Shown in pieces: positions 53,347 through 61,805 of a stretch of 64,000 nt of DNA (position 1 is its first letter; every line of letters begins with the position of its first letter). The stretch spans positions 248,001 through 312,000 of the forward strand of contig CAZRCG010000001.1 in the NCBI GenBank assembly GCA_964598565.1. The letters run 5' to 3'. The notes below the pieces were generated by a model, which saw only the letters and a program-made list of their open reading frames with translations, had not been told where the DNA came from and did no database searches. The DNA comes from CAZRCG01 sp964598565. GTDB taxonomy: Bacteria; Bdellovibrionota; UBA2394. A program made the translations under genes and the position numbers.

Positions 53347-54132
53347 ATGCGACCCTTTGCGTTTTGGCGCAGAATTATTTGTCAGAACAAGATAAGTGCT
53401 GCGACAGCGACCTTAACGCTGACTGCACTTTTCATCACACCGCAACCGGCAGAAGCTCGATTTGATACGCGTGCTCTCGGTGCGGATAAAACAACTAACC
53501 CAACCGCTTATGATAGCGGGATGAAGGCCATGGTAAAAGCCGCCGATGCCTTAGCAGCTCCCGCCCACAATCGAGCAAAAATACCTGCAGGCTGGAGTTA
53601 TAATCTCGAAGGTAATTACAAAATCGTTTCGATCAACGATGAGACGCTGTCACCCTATATGACCAGTCCCGAGTCATCAACCCATGCATTTGGCTTCAAG
53701 GTCGGGGCAGGTCTTCCCTATGGATTTGCGATCTCTGCAGGAATGAATCGAGCTTTTTCAAATAACTATCTTTACGGGCTTCATGTCGTGGCTTCCTATC
53801 AGTTGTTTGATTTTTCGACGCTTCTATATTCAGAGATGGTGCCTGCCGTGGCCATTCATTTGCTCGCCTCTCGTGCCGTAGGATCGCCCGGACTTTATGC
53901 CTTCGGTGGCACACTCTCACTAGGCGCTTACAATCGATCGTGGCCCCTTCAGTTTTCGTATGGCTTTTCGCCGCGCTATACGATTTTTCTTCCTGTCAGC
54001 CCTGTCGAGACTCAGTGGACGTTCACGCATCAAGCCTCGATGCAGGTGCCGCTCTGGTGGAAGATTTATGCGCGAATGGAACTGGGATATCCCGAGTTTC
54101 AGGGCAACTTAGGATTTGGAGCCGAATTTTAA
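53347..54132 (+). CDS. Probable outer-membrane barrel protein
   Basis: ATG 53347 gives a signal peptide with the core ATLTLTALFITPQPAEA; the frame is open for 33 more codons upstream. 261 aa. After a Lys/Ala-rich N-terminal part (YDSGMKAMVKAADALAAPAH), the chain has about eight amphipathic strands (HAFGFKVGAGLPYGFAISAG; YLYGLHVVASYQLF; LYAFGGTLSLGAYNRS; WKIYARMELGYPEFQ) and ends GFGAEF with terminal Phe. Probable barrel, family not recognised. A palindromic repeat begins 5 bp after its stop. Confidence 0.7.
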   Translation: MRPFAFWRRIICQNKISAATATLTLTALFITPQPAEARFDTRALGADKTTNPTAYDSGMKAMVKAADALAAPAHNRAKIPAGWSYNLEGNYKIVSINDETLSPYMTSPESSTHAFGFKVGAGLPYGFAISAGMNRAFSNNYLYGLHVVASYQLFDFSTLLYSEMVPAVAIHLLASRAVGSPGLYAFGGTLSLGAYNRSWPLQFSYGFSPRYTIFLPVSPVETQWTFTHQASMQVPLWWKIYARMELGYPEFQGNLGFGAEF

Positions 54133-54136
54133 TCGA

Positions 54137-54280
54137 CATTTCAAAACGAGTATGCGGTTGGCTCCCTCGCGGCCAACAGATTAAACTCTCGATCGACTTT
54201 CAATAGGCCGCTCCAAGCTTCTAAGAAACCGCACGACCCTTAAATCTTTCATCGTTAGTCGCAGATGAAAAATTACAGAA
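54137..54280. mobile_element. Diverged relative of the 31.3 kb palindromic element (right half)
   Basis: Blocks shared in order with 31389-31535: CATTTCA-AACA/CG, GGCTCC-TCGCGGC, CTCGATC, AGCTTCT-AGAAA, CCCTT-AATCT, GTTAGTC/GGTAGTC and ATGAAA-ATT-CAGA. The left terminal repeat is not visible. Internal TGCGGTT (54153-54159) pairs with AACCGCA (54227-54233). No coding potential. Like the first element it directly follows a plus-strand stop codon. The remaining gap 54281-54712 holds no recognised gene; it may contain the promoter of the next gene. Confidence 0.5.
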
Positions 54281-54712
54281 ACGAACACAGACCCCACGTG
54301 ATTACCAACATAGTATGGCCCTGTCGCTAGCAGGAGAAGTGCTGCGAATTTATTTGAACCAAGGAACAAGCGGTAAGAGACATCGTTTGAAATCATCCCG
54401 CAGAATCAGAAAAAATTGTGAGAAAGATGCCGTAGAAACTTGCAGACAGATAAGCTTCACTATTATCGCACGTCGGAGAATCGAGCACAAAATAATTCGT
54501 TAATGGAAGCGATCTTTCGAAGAATGTGAAGAAATTATTTTTTTATTCGCACGACTTTTGAAGAACTATTCTACAATAGAGGTAGATGCTGAATAGTCAC
54601 GACCGATCGAAAAGATCCCCCTCCCCAAGAGTCGTCCCCATCAGCAGTCCAACAGTTCCGACACCAATGACGCAGAAATAATTCTGCAATTTAATCTATG
54701 AGGGGGAGATCT

Positions 54713-56251
54713 ATGGCACGCCTACAGATCACAAAATCACTCTACGCAGCTGGAGCTCAATGCCCGAAACGCCTTTATCAACTGGTGCATGACTCTGATA
54801 CCGCGGCTAGTCCCAGCGACGATGTCAAGCTGCGCTTCACTCAAGGCCAGCGGGTCGGAGAACTTGCGCGTGCGGCGTTTGTCGACGGAGTGCTGGTGTC
54901 TGAATCTGGTGCGACGATTGAAACGGCAATTCAAAAAAGTAAGAATCTTATATCTGATCTCAGTGCGCCTGCGATTTTTGAAGCCGCTGTCATGTATGAT
55001 AATCTTTTGATTCGCGTGGATATTCTAAAAAATAACTTTGATGGAACTTGGGACTTGATCGAAGTCAAATCAACGACGGCTGTAAAGCCCGAGCATCTTG
55101 AGGACGTTTCGTTTCAGCTCTATGTTCTTACCAAGGCAGGCATTAAGATTCGCCACGTTGTTCTGAGTCACATCAACAGTGAGGTTCGATTTCCGAATTT
55201 AAATCCCTTTTTCATCAATCACGATTTTACATCGGCAGCCTACGCCCACTTGGCGAATATTGAGATCAAACTGCCGTCACTCATGGCGGTACTAGAGAAA
55301 GGCGAGGCCCCTCAAGTTGCTATTGGCAGACAGTGTGCCAATCCCTATGGCTGCGAGTTTAAAGATCAGTGCTGGGCTGCCGTACCTAAGGGCTCCACGC
55401 TTGAACTCTATAATTATCGCAAGCGAAAGCCGACCAAGTTTGAACTCTATCATGAAGGGCCAAAGCTTCTCAAAGATCTCAAAGATGAAGTCGAACTCAC
55501 GCGATTTCAAACCATTCAGTATATGGCGAGCAAAACGAGTGATCCCATCATCAATCAACGAGGTCTGGTCAAATTTCTCAATGAGGTACGCTACCCTATT
55601 TACTATTTTGACTTTGAAACCATTGCACCTCCCGTGCCGATACTGGCGGGAATGCGCCCGTACCAGCGCATTCCCGTTCAGTTCTCTTGCCATATTCAAC
55701 GAACACCTACTTCAGAGCTAGAACATATCGAATTTCTTGCATCGGGGCAGGGCGGACGCGATCCGAGAGAAGAATGCATTCGCGCTATGGAGCAAGTATT
55801 TGTCGATGTGGGAACGATCATTGCCTACCACGACGATTTTGAAAGAAGCCTTATTCGAGAACTCGCTGACAGTTTTCCGTCGTCCTCTGATTTTCTACGC
55901 GAGATTGAACAGCGCTTTTGGGACCTTGAAGATGCGTTTCACCATCACTACTACCATAAAAATTTTGGCGGTTCCGTGAGTATCAAAAAAGTGCTACCGT
56001 TCTTTGCGCCGGATATGAGCTACGAAGCGCTCGCCATTAAAAATGGAGGCCAAGCGCAAGCGGCTCTCACAAAACTTTTTTCGAACGAACTGAGTGCTGA
56101 TGAAAAGAAACAACTTCGCGATGACTTACTTACTTACTGTGCACAAGACTCCATGGCCATGGTGGTGATCCACCGAAAGCTGATCGATGCAGTCTCTTCA
56201 AGTAATCTCAGGTTCTTTCCAGAAACTCAGAGAGCCGTTCATGGAGATTGA
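54713..56251 (+). CDS. DUF2779-like protein: Cas4/RecB-type nuclease domain plus DEDD exonuclease-like domain
   Basis: 512 aa from ATG 54713, which has GAGGGGGAG 4 nt upstream. N-terminal half: PD-(D/E)XK fold with D103 (RVDIL), E117 and K119 (LIEVKST) and Q135 (SFQLYVL); C17 (AQCPKRL) with C208, C214 and C220 (QCANPYGCEFKDQC) matches the four-cysteine Fe-S cluster of Cas4/AddB. C-terminal half: RNase-H-like acidic motifs FDFET (300-303), YHDDFE (362-367) and YCAQDSMAMV (D469), typical of DEDD exonucleases. Family members are mostly uncharacterised; DNA repair or anti-phage roles are possible. Its 3' end overlaps the convergent lipoprotein gene by 13 bp. No CRISPR genes nearby. Confidence 0.85.
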   Translation: MARLQITKSLYAAGAQCPKRLYQLVHDSDTAASPSDDVKLRFTQGQRVGELARAAFVDGVLVSESGATIETAIQKSKNLISDLSAPAIFEAAVMYDNLLIRVDILKNNFDGTWDLIEVKSTTAVKPEHLEDVSFQLYVLTKAGIKIRHVVLSHINSEVRFPNLNPFFINHDFTSAAYAHLANIEIKLPSLMAVLEKGEAPQVAIGRQCANPYGCEFKDQCWAAVPKGSTLELYNYRKRKPTKFELYHEGPKLLKDLKDEVELTRFQTIQYMASKTSDPIINQRGLVKFLNEVRYPIYYFDFETIAPPVPILAGMRPYQRIPVQFSCHIQRTPTSELEHIEFLASGQGGRDPREECIRAMEQVFVDVGTIIAYHDDFERSLIRELADSFPSSSDFLREIEQRFWDLEDAFHHHYYHKNFGGSVSIKKVLPFFAPDMSYEALAIKNGGQAQAALTKLFSNELSADEKKQLRDDLLTYCAQDSMAMVVIHRKLIDAVSSSNLRFFPETQRAVHGD

Positions 56252-57780
56252 GTGAATGGCGCCTCTCTCTCGAGTAGCTGTGGTGTCGCACTTTGGAAAA
56301 AACGCAAGGAGTCTACAGGCTGCCCTTTAATCTCCCATCGTTTGACGATTTGAGCAAAGTATTGGTGGTCTTTGTGCGATGGTAGAGCGATCACTTGGTT
56401 GAGTGGCTGACCACTCTCGGAAACCTTGGCGCCAAGAGCAATGACCAAGAAATCTTCCGTCAAGAGACTGGCCGTCACGAGGTCGGCCTCTCTCAACTTT
56501 AAGGTGCGACATTGATAGCCCGCTAGATCGCTAGAGAACTCATCTTTGGCAACGAAGTAAGCGTACTGACAAAGTTGCCCCACGGTTTCATCGGCCTCAC
56601 GTTTGCGCTCTCGAAACAAGAGACGGCCTGCGACTCCCGAAATCTCTACCGAGGTGTTTCGACGGACCAGTGATTCAGCGAGTGGCAGCAAAAACGCTCC
56701 TTCGTGTCTCAAGCTATAAAGATCGTTGCCCACTGAAACGATCAACTGGTCGCCTCTTAAGAGAACTTTAGAAGCATCAAAGTAAGGTAATCGCAGAGCA
56801 TAGCTCCAGGTCGGCTTCCATTGGCGCTTCTCAAAGCTCCACTCTAACCACTGATAGTAGGCTCCTGGCGCAGACAGATCCGTCATCGAGGATCGGTCTT
56901 TTTCTTGGAAGACTGAGCTCTTAGGGTCGGCCGTTTGAGACAGTTTTATAAGTCGACCATCGTCAAATCGGTATACAGGCGCCATATCAGGATTAGGAAT
57001 GGGCATCAGCGCTGAGGATACTAGATTCGCCGCGCTAGGCTCCTTGAGGTTAGATTGAGATTCATCGTTCAATTGACGCTCAGTCTCATCAACACGGCCA
57101 CTTTTCTCTAAACTCAGCTGATTTGGCACGACGAACCATTGTCCTGATTTACGTCGGTAGACAATATCACCTTCGGATCGAACAAAAAAATCGTCGACTT
57201 CTTGTGCGATGATACTGGAGTCCACCTGTAACGGACCTCGTCGAAGAGAGTCATCGCCGTCCAAAAATACATAGGTTCCATCCGTCATGAGTTCGGGGGG
57301 AAGACTGTCTGAAATCGTGAACTGATCATAACAAGTTAAATTGGACTGTTGGGCTTCTACTAGGAGGCATTTGCCTGAAACATCCGACACGGCTGAAGGG
57401 TCGGATAACAATTTTACGAGAGCACGAGTATCAGAAACCGATTTCACCCATGATACTTCTTCGGTAGCAAGATCCTGATCTTTGGCAAGATCTCCAATGG
57501 CCACCGCACCATCGTCGGCCAACAGAAAACTACGCTTCATCGGCGTTTCGCTGAGACCTGCGTTAGCGACGAGCGCTCTATCCCAAGCGATTTCAATACC
57601 ATTTCCGATAACGACAATTTGCCCTTCGGGTTGGGTGGGAGCCACGACCTCTCGGCACGACATCGATTGCAAGGCCAGCGCTGTTGCAAGGCCTAGCCCC
57701 ACCACCGGAAATTGCCACAATTTCATTGTTTGATTTCCCATTCGTTTGCCGACAATTGATTCTGCGATAAATTGTTTCAC
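56239..57780 (-). CDS. Unknown lipoprotein coupled to the TIGR02147 gene
   Basis: 513 aa. A long N-terminus followed by VVGLGLATALALQSMSCRE gives a lipobox-like SMSC, predicting a lipid anchor. The rest has repeated beta segments (GAVAIGDLAKDQ; YRRKSGQWFVVPNQL; VLLRGDQLIVSVGNDLYSL; VSGVAGRLLFRER-like), suggestive of a propeller, but no family is recognised. The GTG at 57780 forms a GTGA overlap with the regulator's stop; ATG codons 14 and 19 are alternatives that give a shorter signal. Probably translated together with the regulator. Confidence 0.65.
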   Translation of the reverse strand: MKQFIAESIVGKRMGNQTMKLWQFPVVGLGLATALALQSMSCREVVAPTQPEGQIVVIGNGIEIAWDRALVANAGLSETPMKRSFLLADDGAVAIGDLAKDQDLATEEVSWVKSVSDTRALVKLLSDPSAVSDVSGKCLLVEAQQSNLTCYDQFTISDSLPPELMTDGTYVFLDGDDSLRRGPLQVDSSIIAQEVDDFFVRSEGDIVYRRKSGQWFVVPNQLSLEKSGRVDETERQLNDESQSNLKEPSAANLVSSALMPIPNPDMAPVYRFDDGRLIKLSQTADPKSSVFQEKDRSSMTDLSAPGAYYQWLEWSFEKRQWKPTWSYALRLPYFDASKVLLRGDQLIVSVGNDLYSLRHEGAFLLPLAESLVRRNTSVEISGVAGRLLFRERKREADETVGQLCQYAYFVAKDEFSSDLAGYQCRTLKLREADLVTASLLTEDFLVIALGAKVSESGQPLNQVIALPSHKDHQYFAQIVKRWEIKGQPVDSLRFFQSATPQLLEREAPFTQSP

Positions 57781-58655
57781 GACTCTACCCCCTGATGCCC
57801 TTCATGGATCGACGGATCATCATTCCATTTTTGTAACGAAAAACACTGAGCCCCAAAATAAAACACTGTTTTCTGTTCATCGATATTCTGACCGTCATCG
57901 CCTGGCTCTTGAATAAATGCGACGAGCTCACGCTGAATATCTTTAATCTTTTCCTTAAGAGCTCCAAAACGACTCCTCGAAAACGTAAATACCAACGCTT
58001 GAAACTCTCGCTGAGCGAGGTCATCTTCAAGCGCTTCTCCCGCAATTTCTAGCATTTGATGATGAAACGATCGAATGACAAAACTGCTAACTTCGTCCGG
58101 AAACTGAATCTGCGAGGCTTGAGACGTCCACTGACCCCCGACGAGCTCCAACCAACCAATCTCTTGTAAATCAGCGATCGTCTTGTGAATGAGCGTCTCA
58201 GGCAGCTTCTTTCGAAGCATCTTCTGAATCAATTTTTCATCGACCGAATTCAAGTTAACTACAAGTTCTTTGATCGCCACCACATACCAATGACTGAGTA
58301 GTCGTGCCGCCTCGGCCATATCGAGAGTTTTGAGGGTTTTTGCCCTCTGGCGCCGCAAACGCTCGAAGTAAAGACTTTTTTCCTCTAATGAATGAGCCTG
58401 ATTGAAGCGAACCAGATTCTCAAAGTAATCGACCTCGCGCTCTGAAAGAGCCATTCCCAGACCGAATCGAATACTCATCTCTGCCGAAAGGTTTCGCTTT
58501 CCATCCATGACCAGCTTTAGATACGCAGGAGCGATGCCTGCACCCTTAGCAAAAACCCGGTACGAAAATTTTGGATCCATCGCTTTCGAGCGATTGTAAA
58601 AATCTCGGCAAAACGAGCGATAGTCTAGGTAGGAAAAAACGTCGAGATTGTGCAT
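57777..58655 (-). CDS. TIGR02147-family protein (probable regulator)
   Basis: 292 aa. N-terminus DVFSYLDYRSFCRDFYNRSK and FSYRVFAKGAGIAPAYLKLVMDGKRNLS are the hallmark of TIGR02147: a helix-turn-helix-like first segment resembling a Cro/CI HTH with short inserts, followed by a helical domain (LSEREVDYFENLVRFNQAHS; LRRQRAKTL; VDEKLIQKMLRKKLPETLIH). The family is largely restricted to Bdellovibrionota and Fibrobacteres and is found next to secreted/lipoprotein genes. DNA-binding is inferred; no ligand known. Confidence 0.82.
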   Translation of the reverse strand: MHNLDVFSYLDYRSFCRDFYNRSKAMDPKFSYRVFAKGAGIAPAYLKLVMDGKRNLSAEMSIRFGLGMALSEREVDYFENLVRFNQAHSLEEKSLYFERLRRQRAKTLKTLDMAEAARLLSHWYVVAIKELVVNLNSVDEKLIQKMLRKKLPETLIHKTIADLQEIGWLELVGGQWTSQASQIQFPDEVSSFVIRSFHHQMLEIAGEALEDDLAQREFQALVFTFSRSRFGALKEKIKDIQRELVAFIQEPGDDGQNIDEQKTVFYFGAQCFSLQKWNDDPSIHEGHQGVES

Positions 58656-58754
58656 GTCTCTTTAAATTAGCAAATGAAGCCTCTTAGAGCCATGTTTACC
58701 CGCAACAGAAGCCCATTTTACGGGCTACCGCCAAATGCCCTTAAAGCGCTTTCC

Positions 58755-59055
58755 TCAGCGACGCAGGGCGGCGTGACTTTGCGGTTCGTGGGCTGATTCA
58801 ATCCGGTAGTGATTTGTGACAATATTCGAATAGATATTCTGATAGTCAGAGTCAGCCACCTGTCTATCGGATTCCATCCACCACTGAATCTTGGCAGATA
58901 GTCGAGCTTCGAGATCCTTAGGCCCGTCGCCTTTCTTGAAGCCTGCCAGAGCCGACTACTTCTTCATCGCTCGATCAATGGAGCGCTCGACAGATTGCAA
59001 GATGGCCACTTCCTTGGTGTCGCCGGCTTTGTTTTCTAACTGGCGGGTCTCACTC
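58755..59055 (-). pseudogene. Protein-like remnant interrupted by an in-frame TAG
   Basis: A minus-strand frame with plausible protein composition runs ETRQLENKAGDTKEVAILQS ... ERSIDRAMKK, meets TAG at 58956-58958, and continues FKKGDGPKDLEARLSAKIQ, WWMESDRQVADSDYQNIYSN and HEPQSHAALRR to a TGA at 58755. Its upstream part overlaps the 3' end of the next gene in another frame. No start codon with ribosome-binding site. Best explained as debris of a lost gene. The rest of the 380 bp between 58656 and 59035 shows nothing else. Confidence 0.4.
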
Positions 59056-60283
59056 TTAAAACGGGGTGCGTAAGACTAGAATCCATCCATACTTCGTAGG
59101 GATAATTGGTAGCAGGCTTACCTGCCGCACCGGGAGATTGTATGGTCACCGTATACACTCCTAACCAGCGACCTTCGAGCAGTTCCCACTTCGTAAGAGC
59201 AATCGATGTCACCATGATTCCTGGATTAGCATCCACTCGATTCACATTGTAAAGGGCCAGGGCCGAATCAAGTGCATAAGCATCAATGAAAGCTTTGCTG
59301 TGAGTGGAACCGCTCGGATTATCAACCACGCGAATATCCACTTGATCAATTTGAAGTCGGGCCCAGTCAAAAAATCGTACATCGACGGTAGCCAAAGCTC
59401 GACCACCTGCATTGGTACCATTATAGAGCTCAGCTCGTTGAATAGGACTCGAAGACCGGCGCTGCATATTTGAAACGAGATTTCCCCGGCGCACCCCGTT
59501 GGCATTCATGGAAGCTCCCCCCACCAATCGAGCCGCAATTGAACCAACCTGCTGAAAACCGAGATCGTCATTCCAAGAAAAATCATCCATAGATACTTGG
59601 ATGATGGGTCCCTGAGCTCGCGCGTCGACAGCTACTTTGACAATAGTATCTCGACTAGTTTGATTATCACGAATGATCACTCGGTACCAATCTAAAAGCC
59701 TTCCATCAAAGTAAGTCAGCCCCCCATAGGCGGCATCTTTCACCTGAATATAAGAGCCCACATCAGGCCGATTCAAATTGTAGACTGCCATCGCCGCATC
59801 CGTAGCCGCCACAATGAGACTGAGGCGTGTATGTTCGCGTTGCCAAGGCTTCAGAGAAGCGGGATCAAACTGCACCCAGCGAACCTTATTTGTTCGTGGG
59901 TCGATGCAAATCGAGCCAACGCATAAACGACTTTCAGATCGACCATCACGCCCGTCAAAAAGCTCCGCGTTGAAAACCTTGGTGCCATCTTGAAGTGTTT
60001 GGTCTTTCACCAAATTCGTTACAAACTGGCCACGGCGAACCGAATCTCCGAGTGCTGCCTGAAAACTAGCCCCTCCGACGAGTCTGAAGCCAGCAGAGAC
60101 AATTCTTAGGGCGCATGCCGAATTAGACCGCGCCTCTACAGAAATAGCAAAGAGCGGCCATCCGACGAGGGACAAACCGAGAATCAGAAGTCCGAGCCTT
60201 CGATGTAGAGAACTCCATAGTCCAACTTGTCGCTCCTCTCTCATCATCTTTCTCATCTTTCTACCCATGCTCTTTCTATCCAC
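59036..60283 (-). CDS. Unknown secreted protein with an internal duplication
   Basis: 415 aa with a long basic N-terminus followed by a hydrophobic segment (LGLLILGLSLVGWPLFAISV) and cleavage near VEARS. Two homologous halves: FRLVGGASFQAALGDSVRRG (from ~67) and ARLVGGASMNANGVRRGNLV (from ~242); TDAAMAVYNLNRPD (~161) and LDSALALYNVNRVD (~329); FDGRLLDWYRVII and LEGRWLGVYTVTI. No known domain. The real start may be one of several in-frame Met codons in the first 14 residues. Probably transcribed with the upstream gene at 60330-61700 (46 bp gap). Confidence 0.7.
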   Translation of the reverse strand: MDRKSMGRKMRKMMREERQVGLWSSLHRRLGLLILGLSLVGWPLFAISVEARSNSACALRIVSAGFRLVGGASFQAALGDSVRRGQFVTNLVKDQTLQDGTKVFNAELFDGRDGRSESRLCVGSICIDPRTNKVRWVQFDPASLKPWQREHTRLSLIVAATDAAMAVYNLNRPDVGSYIQVKDAAYGGLTYFDGRLLDWYRVIIRDNQTSRDTIVKVAVDARAQGPIIQVSMDDFSWNDDLGFQQVGSIAARLVGGASMNANGVRRGNLVSNMQRRSSSPIQRAELYNGTNAGGRALATVDVRFFDWARLQIDQVDIRVVDNPSGSTHSKAFIDAYALDSALALYNVNRVDANPGIMVTSIALTKWELLEGRWLGVYTVTIQSPGAAGKPATNYPYEVWMDSSLTHPVLRVRPAS

Positions 60284-60329
60284 TGCTCATTGGAACTCTC
60301 GCCCCGGCCGCCCAAAGCCGATCGGCTAT

Positions 60330-61700
60330 CTACTTTGCAAACTTCATCGATAAGTCGTTCGGATAAAGAACCGCCGAATGATCGAAGTATTTTGTATCGC
60401 GCCGAGAAATCTGCAAATCGGTCACTAAAACTTGCTCACCAGATTTCGGAGTTTCCATACCCTCGAGAACGTTGAACGCCACAGTCCCCGCTCTCACAGA
60501 ATTAGCTTTAGCACCCTGATTGGTGGTCTTTCCTCCACAGCCTCCGCTCTTCGCTTTTATATTGATATTAAAAGAGACGACTAACTGGGGATCCTCTCCG
60601 AGCGACTTCAATTCTTCGTAGCGTCGATCAGTCACGACCAACTGACCCCCACTAAACGAAACATTAAAATCTGAGAGATAGGGCGCAATCGCCCGGCGAC
60701 TCTCAGCAATCAACCTAAAAATACCGCCGTCGGCACTTTTAAATTCAGAATAATTGTGAAGGGCACGCGAAGTATCGACGACGACTCGCGATCGGTCGCC
60801 GCCATCCCACGTCAAAGAGATCAACTCCTTCTCGCCATTGAGAAAAAAAGATCCTTCAAAGAAAATATCGACCACCTTGGTGAGCGACTGACCCGTAGGA
60901 ACCGACTCATCGACCAAGCGGGTAAAATACCGAGTCTCGCTCACCCAGCGACAGTCATAAGATAACGTAGGCGCCGGAGCGGGAACTGGAACGGGTGCAG
61001 GAACTGGCTGGGGTCCACTGTCGCCGTCGTTGTAGTCACCATCTTGCGGCCTAGGCGCGGGGACGGGGCTATCGTCATCGTTGTAATTGCCATCTCCAGG
61101 GTTTCGGCGTGATGGGGGCGCCTCGTCATCGTTATAGTCTACACCGTCTCGTAAATTGTTCACTGCATAGTTAGGATAGTGATATCGGAGATTGCGAAAG
61201 TTTGATTCGCCGTGAACGACCGCAACGTTCCAAAAAAAATCTCGCATCTCAGGGTAAGCCTCTCGAAGATTTTCTTCAGCACGCCAAGCTTCTTCTACAA
61301 ACGAATTCCAAGAAGCCGGTCGGCTAACAAAATAACCACTGGACCTGCGCACAATAATGACGGCCTGCTCGTAAGTAATCCCTTCTAAAGCATTCATTAA
61401 AGCAGGCACCTTGAGTGAAACGGGTAAATTCAAATAGTCATCAAACCATGAAGTTCCGGGCGCAGGCACATAATCACATCGCCATTGCCGAAAGGTCACA
61501 GGCACAGACCTCCATACTTTCTTCACTTCCCATATAGGGGCCGACAAAACCAAATCTTTGATATCATCCACTCCAGGACTGCGACTCACATTGAGGTGCG
61601 CTGGCCTCACTTCTGCATTCACTGACATAGTTGAATGAATACTTGGCAAAGTTATCGCTAAAGCCACCGACACTCGCCATAAAATCCGTTTTAATTTCAT
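60330..61700 (-). CDS. Unknown secreted protein with acidic DYND repeats and Pro-rich hinge
   Basis: 456 aa; signal peptide LWRVSVALAITLPSIHSTMS. Residues 185-230 contain three acidic repeats (DGVDYNDDEAPPS, DGNYNDDDSPVPA, DGDYNDGDSGPQPV), then a PVPAPVPVPAPAP hinge to about residue 244. The C-terminal domain is beta-rich with three Cys (YDCRWV, GGCGGK). The repeats may bind calcium or act as a flexible linker. Family not recognised. Several secreted proteins of unknown type cluster here. Confidence 0.7.
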   Translation of the reverse strand: MKLKRILWRVSVALAITLPSIHSTMSVNAEVRPAHLNVSRSPGVDDIKDLVLSAPIWEVKKVWRSVPVTFRQWRCDYVPAPGTSWFDDYLNLPVSLKVPALMNALEGITYEQAVIIVRRSSGYFVSRPASWNSFVEEAWRAEENLREAYPEMRDFFWNVAVVHGESNFRNLRYHYPNYAVNNLRDGVDYNDDEAPPSRRNPGDGNYNDDDSPVPAPRPQDGDYNDGDSGPQPVPAPVPVPAPAPTLSYDCRWVSETRYFTRLVDESVPTGQSLTKVVDIFFEGSFFLNGEKELISLTWDGGDRSRVVVDTSRALHNYSEFKSADGGIFRLIAESRRAIAPYLSDFNVSFSGGQLVVTDRRYEELKSLGEDPQLVVSFNINIKAKSGGCGGKTTNQGAKANSVRAGTVAFNVLEGMETPKSGEQVLVTDLQISRRDTKYFDHSAVLYPNDLSMKFAK

Positions 61701-61805
61701 TTCATCCCCTCCCTCTCAAACTTCACAAACCTCAATAAAAAATATAAGACGCAGTGCATCAAAATATCTTTGGCACATTGCAATGAATTGTTAGGGTCAC
61801 AGTCA

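Noticed and set aside
58891..59073. 60-codon plus-strand frame between the regulator and the duplicated secreted protein
   Set aside because: The opposite strand has the more protein-like composition (decayed remnant), and the plus frame lacks a ribosome-binding site.
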